From positions 124,001 to 188,000 of the forward strand of contig NZ_QJKM01000009.1 in the NCBI RefSeq assembly GCF_003425685.1: a stretch of DNA of 64,000 nt. The letters are read 5' to 3'. The position numbers and the translations under genes are program-made. This document shows, one piece after another, positions 17,231-25,267 of the stretch. The stretch is from Rhizobium terrae (GTDB taxonomy: Bacteria > Pseudomonadota > Alphaproteobacteria > Rhizobiales > Rhizobiaceae). Below the pieces are notes generated by a model. That model ran no database searches, was not told where the DNA came from, and saw nothing but the letters and a program-made list of their open reading frames with translations. Numbering within the stretch: the first letter of the stretch is position 1; every line of letters begins with the position of its first letter.

Positions 17231-18511
17231 GTGTTCCACTCCTTCTTTCCCCGACCGAAACTATTCTTTTCGTCCGCGATCATCTGGTCATTGGTCTGTA
17301 TTATCGTGTGGTACACGGTCGGGCCTCAGTTGGGAGCGGCCGTCGGTCTTCCACCGCTTCCGGACGGGGAAAGGCCGCCGATCGGACTGGCGTTTTTTCT
17401 GACATCTGAAAATATCTGGTTCTACATCTATTTCGCGATTTTCGTTTTGCTCTTCGGAGTGGCCTGGAAGGTGATGGACCGCCAGCACCCGTGGTCGAAC
17501 TGGTCGATCTGGGGTTCGGCCTTCATTATCTTCATTGCCTATTTCAGCGTGCAGCTATCGGTCGCGATCAACAATTGGCGGGGACCGTTCTGGGATCTGG
17601 TGCAAAAGGCATTGTCGGGCGACAAGAGTGTGACCGCCGCGTTGCTCTATGAATACCAACTGCGGTTCCTCGAAATCGGCGTTCTCAGCGTTATCCTGAA
17701 TGTCGTGTCGGCCTTTTTCACCAATCACTATGTGTTCCGTTGGCGCACGGCCATGAACGACTACTACCTGTCCAAGTGGGAGAAGGTGCGGCACATCGAA
17801 GGTGCCTCGCAGCGTGTGCAGGAAGACACGATGCGTTTCGCCAATATTCTGGAAGGCCTCGGCGTCGTCTTCGTCAATTCGGTCATGACTCTCGTCGTGT
17901 TCCTTCCGCTGCTCTTTTCGCTTTCGGACCATATTTCGGAAATCCCGCTGCTCGGTGCGGTTCCCCATTCCCTGTTCTGGCTTGCCATCGTCTGGTCTCT
18001 CTTCGGGACCGTGCTGCTGGCAGTGGCAGGTATCAAACTGCCAGGACTGCAATTCCGCAATCAGCGCGTCGAGGCCGCGTTCCGCAAGGAACTGGTTTAT
18101 GGGGAAGACCATGCGGATCGAGCCGATCCCGTAACGGTGAAGGAGTTGTTCGAGAACGTTCGCAAAAACTATTTCCGCATGTATTGGCACTATCTCTATT
18201 TCAATATCGCGCGCTATACCTACGGCCAGCTCGACGCCATCTTCATCAGCGTCATCCTAATCCCCACCTTCGCAGCCGGCCGCATTACGCTGGGCATTTG
18301 GCAGCAGGTATTAACGGCCTTCGGCGAAGTCAGCAATTCCTTCCAGTATCTCGTCAGTTACTGGTCGACGATCATTGAACTCCTGTCCATTCACAAGCGC
18401 CTTGTCGCTTTCGAAGCAGCGATCGACGATCAACCGCTGCCGGAGATCGACCAGCACTATCTGCAGCGTGAGGCCGAAGGGGGCGAACTCGCTGCCGACC
18501 GGCCGTATTGA
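17231..18511 (+). CDS. bacA: BacA/SbmA-type peptide antibiotic transporter
   Basis: The 426-residue product is an SbmA/BacA inner-membrane protein, a homodimer of seven-to-eight helices that imports proline-rich and NCR peptides, bleomycin and microcins by proton motive force; in rhizobia BacA is needed for bacteroid survival and very-long-chain fatty acid lipid A. Recognisable blocks are FFPRPKLFFSSA, the GPFWDLVQKAL loop, NHYVFRWRTAMNDYYLSKWE and RVQEDTMRFA. I start it at GTG 17231 because BacA proteins open MFxSFFPxPK; upstream codons in frame have no homology. A strong terminator follows. Confidence 0.94.
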   Translation: MFHSFFPRPKLFFSSAIIWSLVCIIVWYTVGPQLGAAVGLPPLPDGERPPIGLAFFLTSENIWFYIYFAIFVLLFGVAWKVMDRQHPWSNWSIWGSAFIIFIAYFSVQLSVAINNWRGPFWDLVQKALSGDKSVTAALLYEYQLRFLEIGVLSVILNVVSAFFTNHYVFRWRTAMNDYYLSKWEKVRHIEGASQRVQEDTMRFANILEGLGVVFVNSVMTLVVFLPLLFSLSDHISEIPLLGAVPHSLFWLAIVWSLFGTVLLAVAGIKLPGLQFRNQRVEAAFRKELVYGEDHADRADPVTVKELFENVRKNYFRMYWHYLYFNIARYTYGQLDAIFISVILIPTFAAGRITLGIWQQVLTAFGEVSNSFQYLVSYWSTIIELLSIHKRLVAFEAAIDDQPLPEIDQHYLQREAEGGELAADRPY

Positions 18512-18542
18512 GCTTCTATGGAATTCAACGCAGCACGTTTGG

Positions 18543-18574
18543 CCGCGCCGGATCGTCATTCCGGCGCGGTTTTG
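18543..18574 (+). terminator. Rho-independent terminator after bacA
   Basis: A perfect 10-bp stem (CCGCGCCGGA with TCCGGCGCGG, seven-base loop) at 18543-18569 is followed directly by a T-rich run, 32 bases past the bacA stop codon. Confidence 0.85.
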
Positions 18575-18579
18575 CTTTT

Positions 18580-19010
18580 GGACAGGCATCGCATTGCGAT
18601 GCCTCGGGAATGGGGCAGGCGGGGTATTTCAGGGTATCGGGTATGTCAGGCTTCCACCTGCCCCGACCGTTTTCGTGGTTTTCAGAGGATTTCCGAGCCC
18701 TCTTCGGCCACGTCCACGACCATCACCGGAAACCGAGTTTCAAACCCAGAGGAGGAGGCCGGTTCGCGAACCCGGTTTCCCATCCGATGACGGGTGAAAT
18801 TGTCGGATGGCTGTGGGGGGCGGGGACGAAAGGGGAAGGTGTGCTGTGATAAGCAGCTGAAAACACGGGATGATTTTTTGCGGATCGATGAAAATCATCC
18901 CCGTTTTCGCTCGCAGGATAAGGGGTCGGATCGAAGGGCCGATCCGCCCGCGCGCCGCTGGGTTCGGCGACCACATATTCAACAGGCGGTGTGCTGCCGG
19001 CGAGGCAGGG
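18580..19010. other. Gene-free stretch with a long inverted repeat
   Basis: I see no supportable gene between the bacA terminator and the deacetylase stop. Open frames here lack ribosome-binding sites and have odd composition. The one clear structure is an imperfect inverted repeat of about 17 bp at 18860-18877 and 18891-18907 (arms AAAACACGGGATGATTTT and AAAATCATCCCCGTTTT), which on either strand gives a hairpin with A/T-rich flanks and could end transcription in both directions. Confidence 0.5.
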
Positions 19011-19011
19011 A

Positions 19012-20013
19012 TCAAAGCCCCGACGCCGGTTGCGGCTTCTCCCGCTCCGCGATCATTCCGATCGCCTCGGAATAGCTCACGCAGGCGACGTCCTTGATGC
19101 CGCAGACTTCGGTGACCAGGCGTTCCATGGCCCGCCAGTAGGCGCCGCCGTTCATTTCGACGAAATGGAAGCCGAGCTGGAGGGGAATGCGGTCGCCGTC
19201 GTACTGCCTGTCGAAGGCGGCCCGGAAGGCGGAATAGGCGCGGCCCTCGAACTCGGCCGAACCGCTCGGATTGTCGAGACCGCCGGAATGGCGGATGAAG
19301 AGATTGTAGTCCATGCCGATGATCGGCCGGTTGGACGGGCCTTCCGGGATGAGCGGCAGGCCGAAGCGGATGAGGCCGTTCTTTTCCTCCGGCATCGCCG
19401 GTCCCTTGGTGACGAGGCTTGCATCATAACGGATGCCCGCCTTCCTTTCGGCCTCCACCATGCCGGGGCTCACCGAAAAATAGGGCGCACGAAAGCCGCC
19501 GATACCGTTCGCGACGAAATTCCTCCAGCCTGCCGGTTCTTCGGATGCGGCGCCATTCGCCTTCCAGGCATCGGCGAGCACGCGGCGGAAGGCCGCAAAT
19601 TCCGCGCTCCAATCATCCGCCGTCCAGTCCTTGCCGTCGAAATGGCCGCAGGTGTGGCTGGCGATATCGTGTCCTTCGAGATGCGCCTGCCAGACATGGG
19701 CAAGCCTTTCCCGCGCTTCGGCGGCATCCCTGGCAAAGCCGATATTGGACCTGCCGGGCTTCTGGCCAGGGGCCTGATAGCTCCTGGCATCGGCTCTTGC
19801 GATCACCAGCGTGCAGGAGAGGAAATAGGTGAAGTGGGCATCGACGCGTTTGGCGATGTCGCGGCTGCGCTGCCAGAGATCGTTCGCGCCTGCCCCGTCG
19901 AAGGAGATCATCACCAACTGCTTCGGCTTTTCCCTCGCACCATTTTCCCCGGCGCTGGCGGGTGCGGATGCGGCAAGCAGACAAAGGATGAGGGGGAAGG
20001 CAAGGGAACGCAT
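19012..20013 (-). CDS. Secreted polysaccharide deacetylase (NodB-homology, CE4)
   Basis: The 333-residue product has a signal peptide (residues 1-22, ending APASAGE) and a NodB-homology domain: the metal/catalytic motif VMISFDGAGAND, the HxxxH pair in ASHTCGHF, and the later FRAPYF motif. It probably removes acetyl groups from a cell-envelope or environmental polysaccharide; peptidoglycan or chitin-type targets cannot be told apart. Motif 1 reads SFDG rather than the usual TFDDG, so one of the two aspartates is missing. ATG 20013 starts at the signal peptide; a longer frame upstream has no export signal. Confidence 0.87.
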   Translation of the reverse strand: MRSLAFPLILCLLAASAPASAGENGAREKPKQLVMISFDGAGANDLWQRSRDIAKRVDAHFTYFLSCTLVIARADARSYQAPGQKPGRSNIGFARDAAEARERLAHVWQAHLEGHDIASHTCGHFDGKDWTADDWSAEFAAFRRVLADAWKANGAASEEPAGWRNFVANGIGGFRAPYFSVSPGMVEAERKAGIRYDASLVTKGPAMPEEKNGLIRFGLPLIPEGPSNRPIIGMDYNLFIRHSGGLDNPSGSAEFEGRAYSAFRAAFDRQYDGDRIPLQLGFHFVEMNGGAYWRAMERLVTEVCGIKDVACVSYSEAIGMIAEREKPQPASGL

Positions 20014-20230
20014 CAATGAGACCTGACTCACGCGAAAAGAACCGAGCCGTTGTGATCGGCGAATAAGGCGAAGCTTTGAATGAGCCGCCGGAAAAGCGGA
20101 TTCCTGCACGAAGGCCGTTAACAAGCTTTCCGAGATTCGTGCCGGGCGCCTTACATCGGGCCTTACATATCAGGGAAAATAGGCTAGAAGGCGCTTTTCC
20201 GCATGATGGGCCGAGGGGCCGGAGACTTTG

Positions 20231-20902
20231 ATGGCGAACAACGACGACAGTTTTATCCGCGAGGTGAACGAGGAACTTCGCTCCGACCAGATGAAATATG
20301 CCTGGAACCGGTTCCGGCCGCTCGTCATCGCGGTCGTCGTGCTGATCGTCGGCGGCGCGATCGCCCGCGAGGGCTATAAGTACTGGGATACGCATACGTC
20401 CTCCCAGTCGGGCGACCGTTTCCTGGCCGCGCTGAAGCTCGCCAACGAGAACAAGCCCGACGAGGCGCTGGCCGCCTTCGAGGCGCTCGAAAAGGACGGG
20501 ACCGGCGCCTATCCGGTGCTCGCCAAGCTGCGCGCCGGCTCGGTGCAGCAGGCCAGGGGCGATACGACGGCGGCGATCGCCACCTTCTCGGCGGTCGGCA
20601 GCGACGCGAAGGCGCCGCAGGCGATGCGCGATCTTGCCAAGATGCGCGCCGCGTGGCTGTTGATCGATACCGGCACCTACGATCAGGTTTCGGCGCAGGT
20701 ACAGGCCATGGCCAATCCCGGCAATCCGCTTGCGGCCTCCGCCCGCGAGGCGCTGGGACTTGCCGCCTACAAGGCCGGCGACATGAAGAAGGCCAAGGAA
20801 TGGTTCCAGCAGATCGCCAACGACGCCTCGACGCCGCGCAATATCGCCAATCGCGCCCAGATCATGCTCGACAACATCGCCGCCTCCGGCAAGGCGCCCT
20901 AA
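20231..20902 (+). CDS. YfgM-like tetratricopeptide membrane protein
   Basis: The 223-residue product has a cytoplasmic N-terminus, one membrane helix (about 31-45, LVIAVVVLIVGGAIA) and a periplasmic TPR-like region. It belongs to the YfgM family, an ancillary SecYEG component that helps hand secreted proteins to periplasmic chaperones. In E. coli the order is yfgM-bamB-der; here bamB is absent and der follows at 32 bases, so the linkage is kept without it. I used ATG 20231 after GGAG rather than the TTG one codon earlier. Confidence 0.9.
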   Translation: MANNDDSFIREVNEELRSDQMKYAWNRFRPLVIAVVVLIVGGAIAREGYKYWDTHTSSQSGDRFLAALKLANENKPDEALAAFEALEKDGTGAYPVLAKLRAGSVQQARGDTTAAIATFSAVGSDAKAPQAMRDLAKMRAAWLLIDTGTYDQVSAQVQAMANPGNPLAASAREALGLAAYKAGDMKKAKEWFQQIANDASTPRNIANRAQIMLDNIAASGKAP

Positions 20903-20934
20903 CTACCCGCCTCTTGCGGTTCTAAGGAAAAACA

Positions 20935-22371
20935 ATGAGCTTCACCGTCGCCATCGTCGGACGCCCGAATGTCGGCAAGTCCACGCTTTTCAACCGGCTG
21001 GTTGGCAAGAAGCTGGCGCTTGTCGACGACACGCCGGGAGTTACCCGCGACCGCCGACCGGGCGAGGCGAAGCTCGTGGATCTGCGGTTCACCATCATCG
21101 ACACGGCGGGCCTCGAAGAGGCGGGACCGGATACGCTCGAAGGCCGCATGCGAGCCCAGACGGAAGCCGCCATCGACGACGCCGATCTGACGCTTTTCGT
21201 GGTGGACGCGAAATCCGGCCTGACGCCCCTCGACAAGACGTTCGGCGAGCTTCTGCGGCGCAGCGGCAAGCCGGTCGTGCTGGTCGCCAACAAATCCGAG
21301 GCGCGCGGTTCTGACGGCGGTTTCTACGATGCCTTCACGCTCGGGCTTGGTGAACCGGTGCCGATCTCGGCCGAACACGGCCAGGGCATGATCGACCTGC
21401 GCGACGCGATCGTCGAGGCGATTGGCGAGGAGCGGGCGTTTCCGGAAGACGACGAGGACGAGGCCGAAACGGACGTGGATGTCCGGGATGCGATCAACGG
21501 CGCGGACGAGGAGGCCGAAGGAGAGGTCGAGCCGGCCTATGACGAGACGAAGCCGCTGCGCGTGGCGATCGTCGGGCGGCCGAACGCCGGCAAGTCGACG
21601 CTGATCAACCGTTTCCTGGGCGAAGACCGGCTTCTGACCGGACCGGAAGCCGGCATCACCCGCGATTCGATCTCGGTCGAATGGGACTGGCGCGGCCGCA
21701 CGATCAAGATGTTCGACACGGCGGGCATGCGCCGCAAGGCCAGGGTGCAGGAAAAGCTCGAAAAGCTCTCCGTCGCCGATGCGCTGCGCGCCATCCGGTT
21801 CGCTGAGACCGTGGTGATTGTTTTCGACGCCACCATTCCCTTCGAGAAGCAGGACCTGCAGATCGTCGATCTCGTTCTGCGCGAAGGCCGCGCTGCGGTG
21901 CTCGCCTTCAACAAATGGGATCTCGTGGAGGACGCACAGGCGGTTCTGGCCGATCTTCGCGAAAAGACGGAGCGGCTCCTGCCCCAGGCGCGCGGCATCC
22001 GCGCAGTGCCGATCTCAGGCCAGACGGGCTACGGCCTCGACAAGCTGATGCAGAACATCATCGACACCGACCGGGTGTGGAACAAGCGCATCTCCACGGC
22101 GCGGCTCAACCGGTGGCTCGAAGGCGTGCAGATCCAGCATCCGCCACCGGCCGTTTCCGGCCGACGCCTGAAGCTCAAGTATATGACGCAGGTAAAAGCC
22201 CGCCCGCCGGCCTTCATGGTGTCCTGTACCCGGCCGGAGGCTCTACCGGAAAGCTATGTCCGCTACCTGATCAACGGCTTGCGGAACGATTTCCAGATGC
22301 CCGGCGTGCCGATCCGGGTGCACTTCAAGTCGGGGGACAACCCGTTCGAGGGGCGGAAGAAGAAGCGGTAG
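20935..22371 (+). CDS. der: Ribosome biogenesis GTPase Der (EngA)
   Basis: The 478-residue protein has two tandem GTPase domains, each with a P-loop (GRPNVGKS near residue 9; GRPNAGKS near residue 212), and a KH-like C-terminal domain ending PFEGRKKKR. Der is an essential factor in maturation of the 50S ribosomal subunit. An acidic linker ([17 protein letters not shown]) separates the domains. It lies directly after the YfgM-like gene, most likely in one operon. Confidence 0.97.
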   Translation: MSFTVAIVGRPNVGKSTLFNRLVGKKLALVDDTPGVTRDRRPGEAKLVDLRFTIIDTAGLEEAGPDTLEGRMRAQTEAAIDDADLTLFVVDAKSGLTPLDKTFGELLRRSGKPVVLVANKSEARGSDGGFYDAFTLGLGEPVPISAEHGQGMIDLRDAIVEAIGEERAFPEDDEDEAETDVDVRDAINGADEEAEGEVEPAYDETKPLRVAIVGRPNAGKSTLINRFLGEDRLLTGPEAGITRDSISVEWDWRGRTIKMFDTAGMRRKARVQEKLEKLSVADALRAIRFAETVVIVFDATIPFEKQDLQIVDLVLREGRAAVLAFNKWDLVEDAQAVLADLREKTERLLPQARGIRAVPISGQTGYGLDKLMQNIIDTDRVWNKRISTARLNRWLEGVQIQHPPPAVSGRRLKLKYMTQVKARPPAFMVSCTRPEALPESYVRYLINGLRNDFQMPGVPIRVHFKSGDNPFEGRKKKR

Positions 22372-22442
22372 GAGGCGGGGAGTTTATCCCCGCACTTGCA
22401 ATTTCCGACACTTAGCTAAGCTAAGACGTTGGAGATTGCTTT

Positions 22443-22509
22443 CTCTCCCACAAGCAGGGAGATGTCGGTGCGGCATCCTCAATGCTCTCCCTCTCCCCTT
22501 GTGGGAGAG
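22443..22509. repeat. Palindromic intergenic element
   Basis: Perfect 12-bp arms (CTCTCCCACAAG at 22443-22454 and CTTGTGGGAGAG at 22498-22509) enclose 43 bases. It lies after der and resembles other palindromic elements in this window (38791-38904, 46148-46171, 63135-63160). It may also act as a der transcript end. Confidence 0.6.
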
Positions 22510-22676
22510 GTTACAAAATCAGCACCTTAATTTTAGTTGGATGCCAGATTTTTGTTGGTAAGGGATAACCTTCGGCGCCAGGCTCGCAATCCGCTTGCCA
22601 TCCCGCTGTATACATGATCTTTTCCCACACGGTTCGCGACGCTGGAGGGCAGCGCGATCATCGGGAGGAGAATTTC

Positions 22677-22763
22677 ATGATCATCGCCGGTCTTGTGGCA
22701 TCCGTCTGTCTTGGCGTCGCCAGCATCGCATTCTTCGTCTGGCGCGACAGCAAACTCGGCTGA
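22677..22763 (+). CDS. 28-residue single-pass membrane microprotein
   Basis: The frame encodes MIIAGLVASVCLGVASIAFF then VWRDSKLG: a single hydrophobic helix of about 22 residues with a positively charged end, the usual look of small regulatory membrane proteins. GGGAGGAG lies six bases before the ATG, among the best ribosome-binding sites in the window. I know of no named family. The gap from der to here (22372-22676) otherwise holds only the palindromic element. It is convergent with the glycosyltransferase gene, 19 bases from its stop codon. Confidence 0.6.
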   Translation: MIIAGLVASVCLGVASIAFFVWRDSKLG

Positions 22764-22782
22764 AGGCCGGCAGGCGAGGGCC

Positions 22783-23847
22783 TCAGACCGTCGAAGGCCG
22801 GATGCCCTTGGTCGGGCCCGGAAGCATCGGGCGGCGGCCTTGCGCGATCATCACGTTGTTGAGGAACTGTTTCGACGCCGCTTCCCAGGTGAAGTTGCGG
22901 GCGAGCTTTCGCGCGTTGTCGCGGGAGCAGTGGAGTGCCGCAAGGCAGGCTTCGCGCAGGTCCTCGTTGAGAGCTCCGGCCCCCGAACCTTCCTCGATGA
23001 TATCGACCGGACCGGTGACCGGATAGGCTGCGACCGGCACGCCGCTCGCCAGCGCTTCGAGGATGGTGTTGCCGAACGTATCGGTCTTCGAGGGGAAAAC
23101 GAAGACGTCGGCCTGGGCATAGGCGCGGGCGAGATCCTCGCCGGTCTTCATGCCGGTGAAGAGCACGTTCGGATAGCGCTTCTCAAGTTCGGCGCGGGCC
23201 GGGCCGTCGCCGACGACCACTTTCGAGCCCGGAAGATCGAGATCGAGGAAGGCCGGAAGGTTCTTTTCCACCGCGACACGACCGACCGTCATGAAGACCG
23301 GGCGCGGCAGGTCGAACGGGCGTTCGTCTAGCTCCATCGGGTGAAAAACCGTCTGGTCGATGCCGCGGCTCCAGCGCAGCAGGTTCTTCAGGCCGAGTTT
23401 CGACAGTTCGCGCTCGAGGCTGGCAGTCGCCACCATGCAGCCGTTGCCGGCATTGTGGAACCAGCGCACGAAGGCATGCAGCCAGCGGACCGGGATCGGG
23501 AAACGGGCCGCCACATATTCCGGAAAGCGGGTGTGGTAGCTCGTCGAGAAGGGAACGCGGTTCTTCAGGCACCAGCGGCGTGCGAGCAGGCCGAGCGGCC
23601 CTTCGGTGGCGATATGCACGGCGGTCGGCTGCGAGGCCTCGATCGCGGCGGCGACCTTCCAGGAACTGGCGATCGACAGGCGGATTTCCGGATAGGTCGG
23701 GCAGGGGACGTTGGCGAAATCCTGCGGCGTCACCATCACCACCTCGACGCCCATGCGGGCGAGTTCACGATTGGTGTTTTCGATGGAGCGGACGACGCCG
23801 TTCACCTGAGGATACCAGGCATCCGTGACGATGGTAATTCTGGTCAT
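22783..23847 (-). CDS. GT4-family glycosyltransferase
   Basis: The 354-residue protein has two Rossmann domains of the GT-B fold. The N-terminal domain starts MTRITIVTDAWYPQVNGVVRSIENTNREL, a hallmark of mannosyl/glucosyl-transferases of the PimB/Agt type; the C-terminal domain has GRVAVEKN and the nucleotide-sugar motif FVFPSKTDTFGNTILEALASGVPV. Related rhizobial enzymes make glycolipids under phosphate limitation, which is an inference here. It has no signal peptide and is likely membrane-associated in the cytoplasm. Confidence 0.9.
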   Translation of the reverse strand: MTRITIVTDAWYPQVNGVVRSIENTNRELARMGVEVVMVTPQDFANVPCPTYPEIRLSIASSWKVAAAIEASQPTAVHIATEGPLGLLARRWCLKNRVPFSTSYHTRFPEYVAARFPIPVRWLHAFVRWFHNAGNGCMVATASLERELSKLGLKNLLRWSRGIDQTVFHPMELDERPFDLPRPVFMTVGRVAVEKNLPAFLDLDLPGSKVVVGDGPARAELEKRYPNVLFTGMKTGEDLARAYAQADVFVFPSKTDTFGNTILEALASGVPVAAYPVTGPVDIIEEGSGAGALNEDLREACLAALHCSRDNARKLARNFTWEAASKQFLNNVMIAQGRRPMLPGPTKGIRPSTV

Positions 23848-23992
23848 GCGAAAGGCCCGACCCCGTTGCCGCTCCGCCTGCGACTCGCGCCGGCGTACAC
23901 GTTTTCAGCTCTCTATCGGAAAAGATTGTAACAGGAAGATGATGGGGATTTCTTGCCCCGCGAACGGCCGGTTGAGCTGCGCCCTCCACGCC

Positions 23993-24919
23993 TTATCCCG
24001 GCAAGAGTGCCGGGCTGATCAGCGCGCCGTGGTGGCCGATGACGACGGAGGCGACGAAGGCGGCGTAGGCGGCGGCTTCGGCGGGCGAGGCGCCGCGCAC
24101 GAGGCGGGAAAGGAAAGCCCCGTTGAAGCTGTCGCCGGCACTGGTGGTGTCGATCACCTGCGCGGCCATCACGGCCGGAGCGTGGGAGACGGGTGAGCCG
24201 CCGAAGCTCAATGTCGCGCCTTCCGCGCCGTTCTTGACGACGACGTTTTCGACCCCGAGCGCATGATAGCGGGCGATCGTGTCGGCGACCGTCCTGTCGC
24301 CGAAATGGGTCGCCTCGTCGTCGAAGCTCGGCAGGACGAGGTTGGCGGCGCGGGCGCCGGCCTCGATCGTTCTCAGCATATAGTCCCTGCCGGCTGGACC
24401 GGCCGGCCAGAGGCGGGGACGGATGTTCGGGTCGAATGCGACCTGCTTGCCGGCGGCCTTGGCGCGACGCAATTCGGAGAGCAGGGTTTCGACGGCTTCC
24501 GGCGCCAGGATGCCCAGCGTGATGCCGGAGAAATAGACGATGTCGGCGGATTCGATCGCGGTGCGCAGATGGTCGGCGTTGTCGGCGAGCTGCTTGGCGG
24601 CGGCGGTGTCGCGCCAGTAGCTGAAGGTGCGTTCGCCGTTCTTCAGCGTGATCAGGTAGAGGCCGGGCGTCTTGCCTTCGATGCGGCGGATATGACCGGT
24701 GCCGATGCCGGCCTCCTTCATCATCGCCAGCATTTCGGACGAGAGGGGGTCGTCGCCGACGGCGGTGAAATAGTCCACCGACCATTCCGCCGGCAGGCAG
24801 GCGCGGGCATACCAGGCGGTGTTGAACGTGTCGCCGGCAAACCCCTTGCGCAGCAGGCCTTCACCCGCCTGCGACAGTTCCACCATGCATTCGCCGATCG
24901 AAAGAAGTTTTCCGCCCAA
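23993..24919 (-). CDS. kdgK: PfkB-family sugar kinase, probably 2-keto-3-deoxygluconate kinase
   Basis: The 308-residue product is a ribokinase-fold enzyme. It starts GGKLLSIGECMVELSQAGEG, close to KdgK, and ends with the anion-hole/catalytic motif DTTSAGDSFNGAFLSRL, with the aspartate as base. KDG kinase makes KDPG for the Entner-Doudoroff pathway, the main hexose route in rhizobia. I use the TTG at 24919 because GGAGGG lies about eight bases upstream and homology starts there; upstream ATGs in frame fall in the repeat region. It is divergent from aglA. Confidence 0.85.
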   Translation of the reverse strand: MGGKLLSIGECMVELSQAGEGLLRKGFAGDTFNTAWYARACLPAEWSVDYFTAVGDDPLSSEMLAMMKEAGIGTGHIRRIEGKTPGLYLITLKNGERTFSYWRDTAAAKQLADNADHLRTAIESADIVYFSGITLGILAPEAVETLLSELRRAKAAGKQVAFDPNIRPRLWPAGPAGRDYMLRTIEAGARAANLVLPSFDDEATHFGDRTVADTIARYHALGVENVVVKNGAEGATLSFGGSPVSHAPAVMAAQVIDTTSAGDSFNGAFLSRLVRGASPAEAAAYAAFVASVVIGHHGALISPALLPG

Positions 24920-24987
24920 TTGTCGTTCCCTCCAGATATCTACGACGAACAGGATCGCGTGCGGGCCTGGACATACTCCTTCTCCCT

Positions 24988-25106
24988 CCGTCATTCCTGT
25001 GCCTGTCAGAGGAATCCAGCCACGCGCAGCCCTTTGCGCGAAAGGACCTTTCCGCGCCGCAGACGCGGGTGCTGCTGGATCCCCCTGACAGGCCCAGGGA
25101 TGACGG
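24988..25106. repeat. RIME-like 119-bp palindromic element
   Basis: Imperfect 33-base arms (24988-25020 and 25074-25106, sharing CCGTCAT/ATGACGG, CCTGT and GGATTCC-like blocks) enclose an inner hairpin around GCGCGAAAGG. It fills most of the 348-base kdgK-aglA gap. The outer CGTCATYCCTGT motif recurs at 40895-40925. Rhizobial RIME elements have this form. Confidence 0.75.
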
Positions 25107-25267
25107 TGGAGGGTTTTGCAGGCTTGCACCGCCACCGTCGCCGTCTTGACAGATCGTCGCATAAAATGAAGCGGCATGCATGGCAAGCGCGCTTTGTTTT
25201 CACGTTGTCTTTTGCGGCCGTGGCTCTAGGTTCGGGCTGGAACAAGGCATCAAGGGAGAGTCGAAAG

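Noticed and set aside
24263..25267. Long in-frame extension upstream of the alpha-glucosidase
   Set aside because: It runs through the palindromic element and opposite the sugar kinase; GH13 homology begins at 25268, so it is only an open antisense frame in GC-rich DNA.
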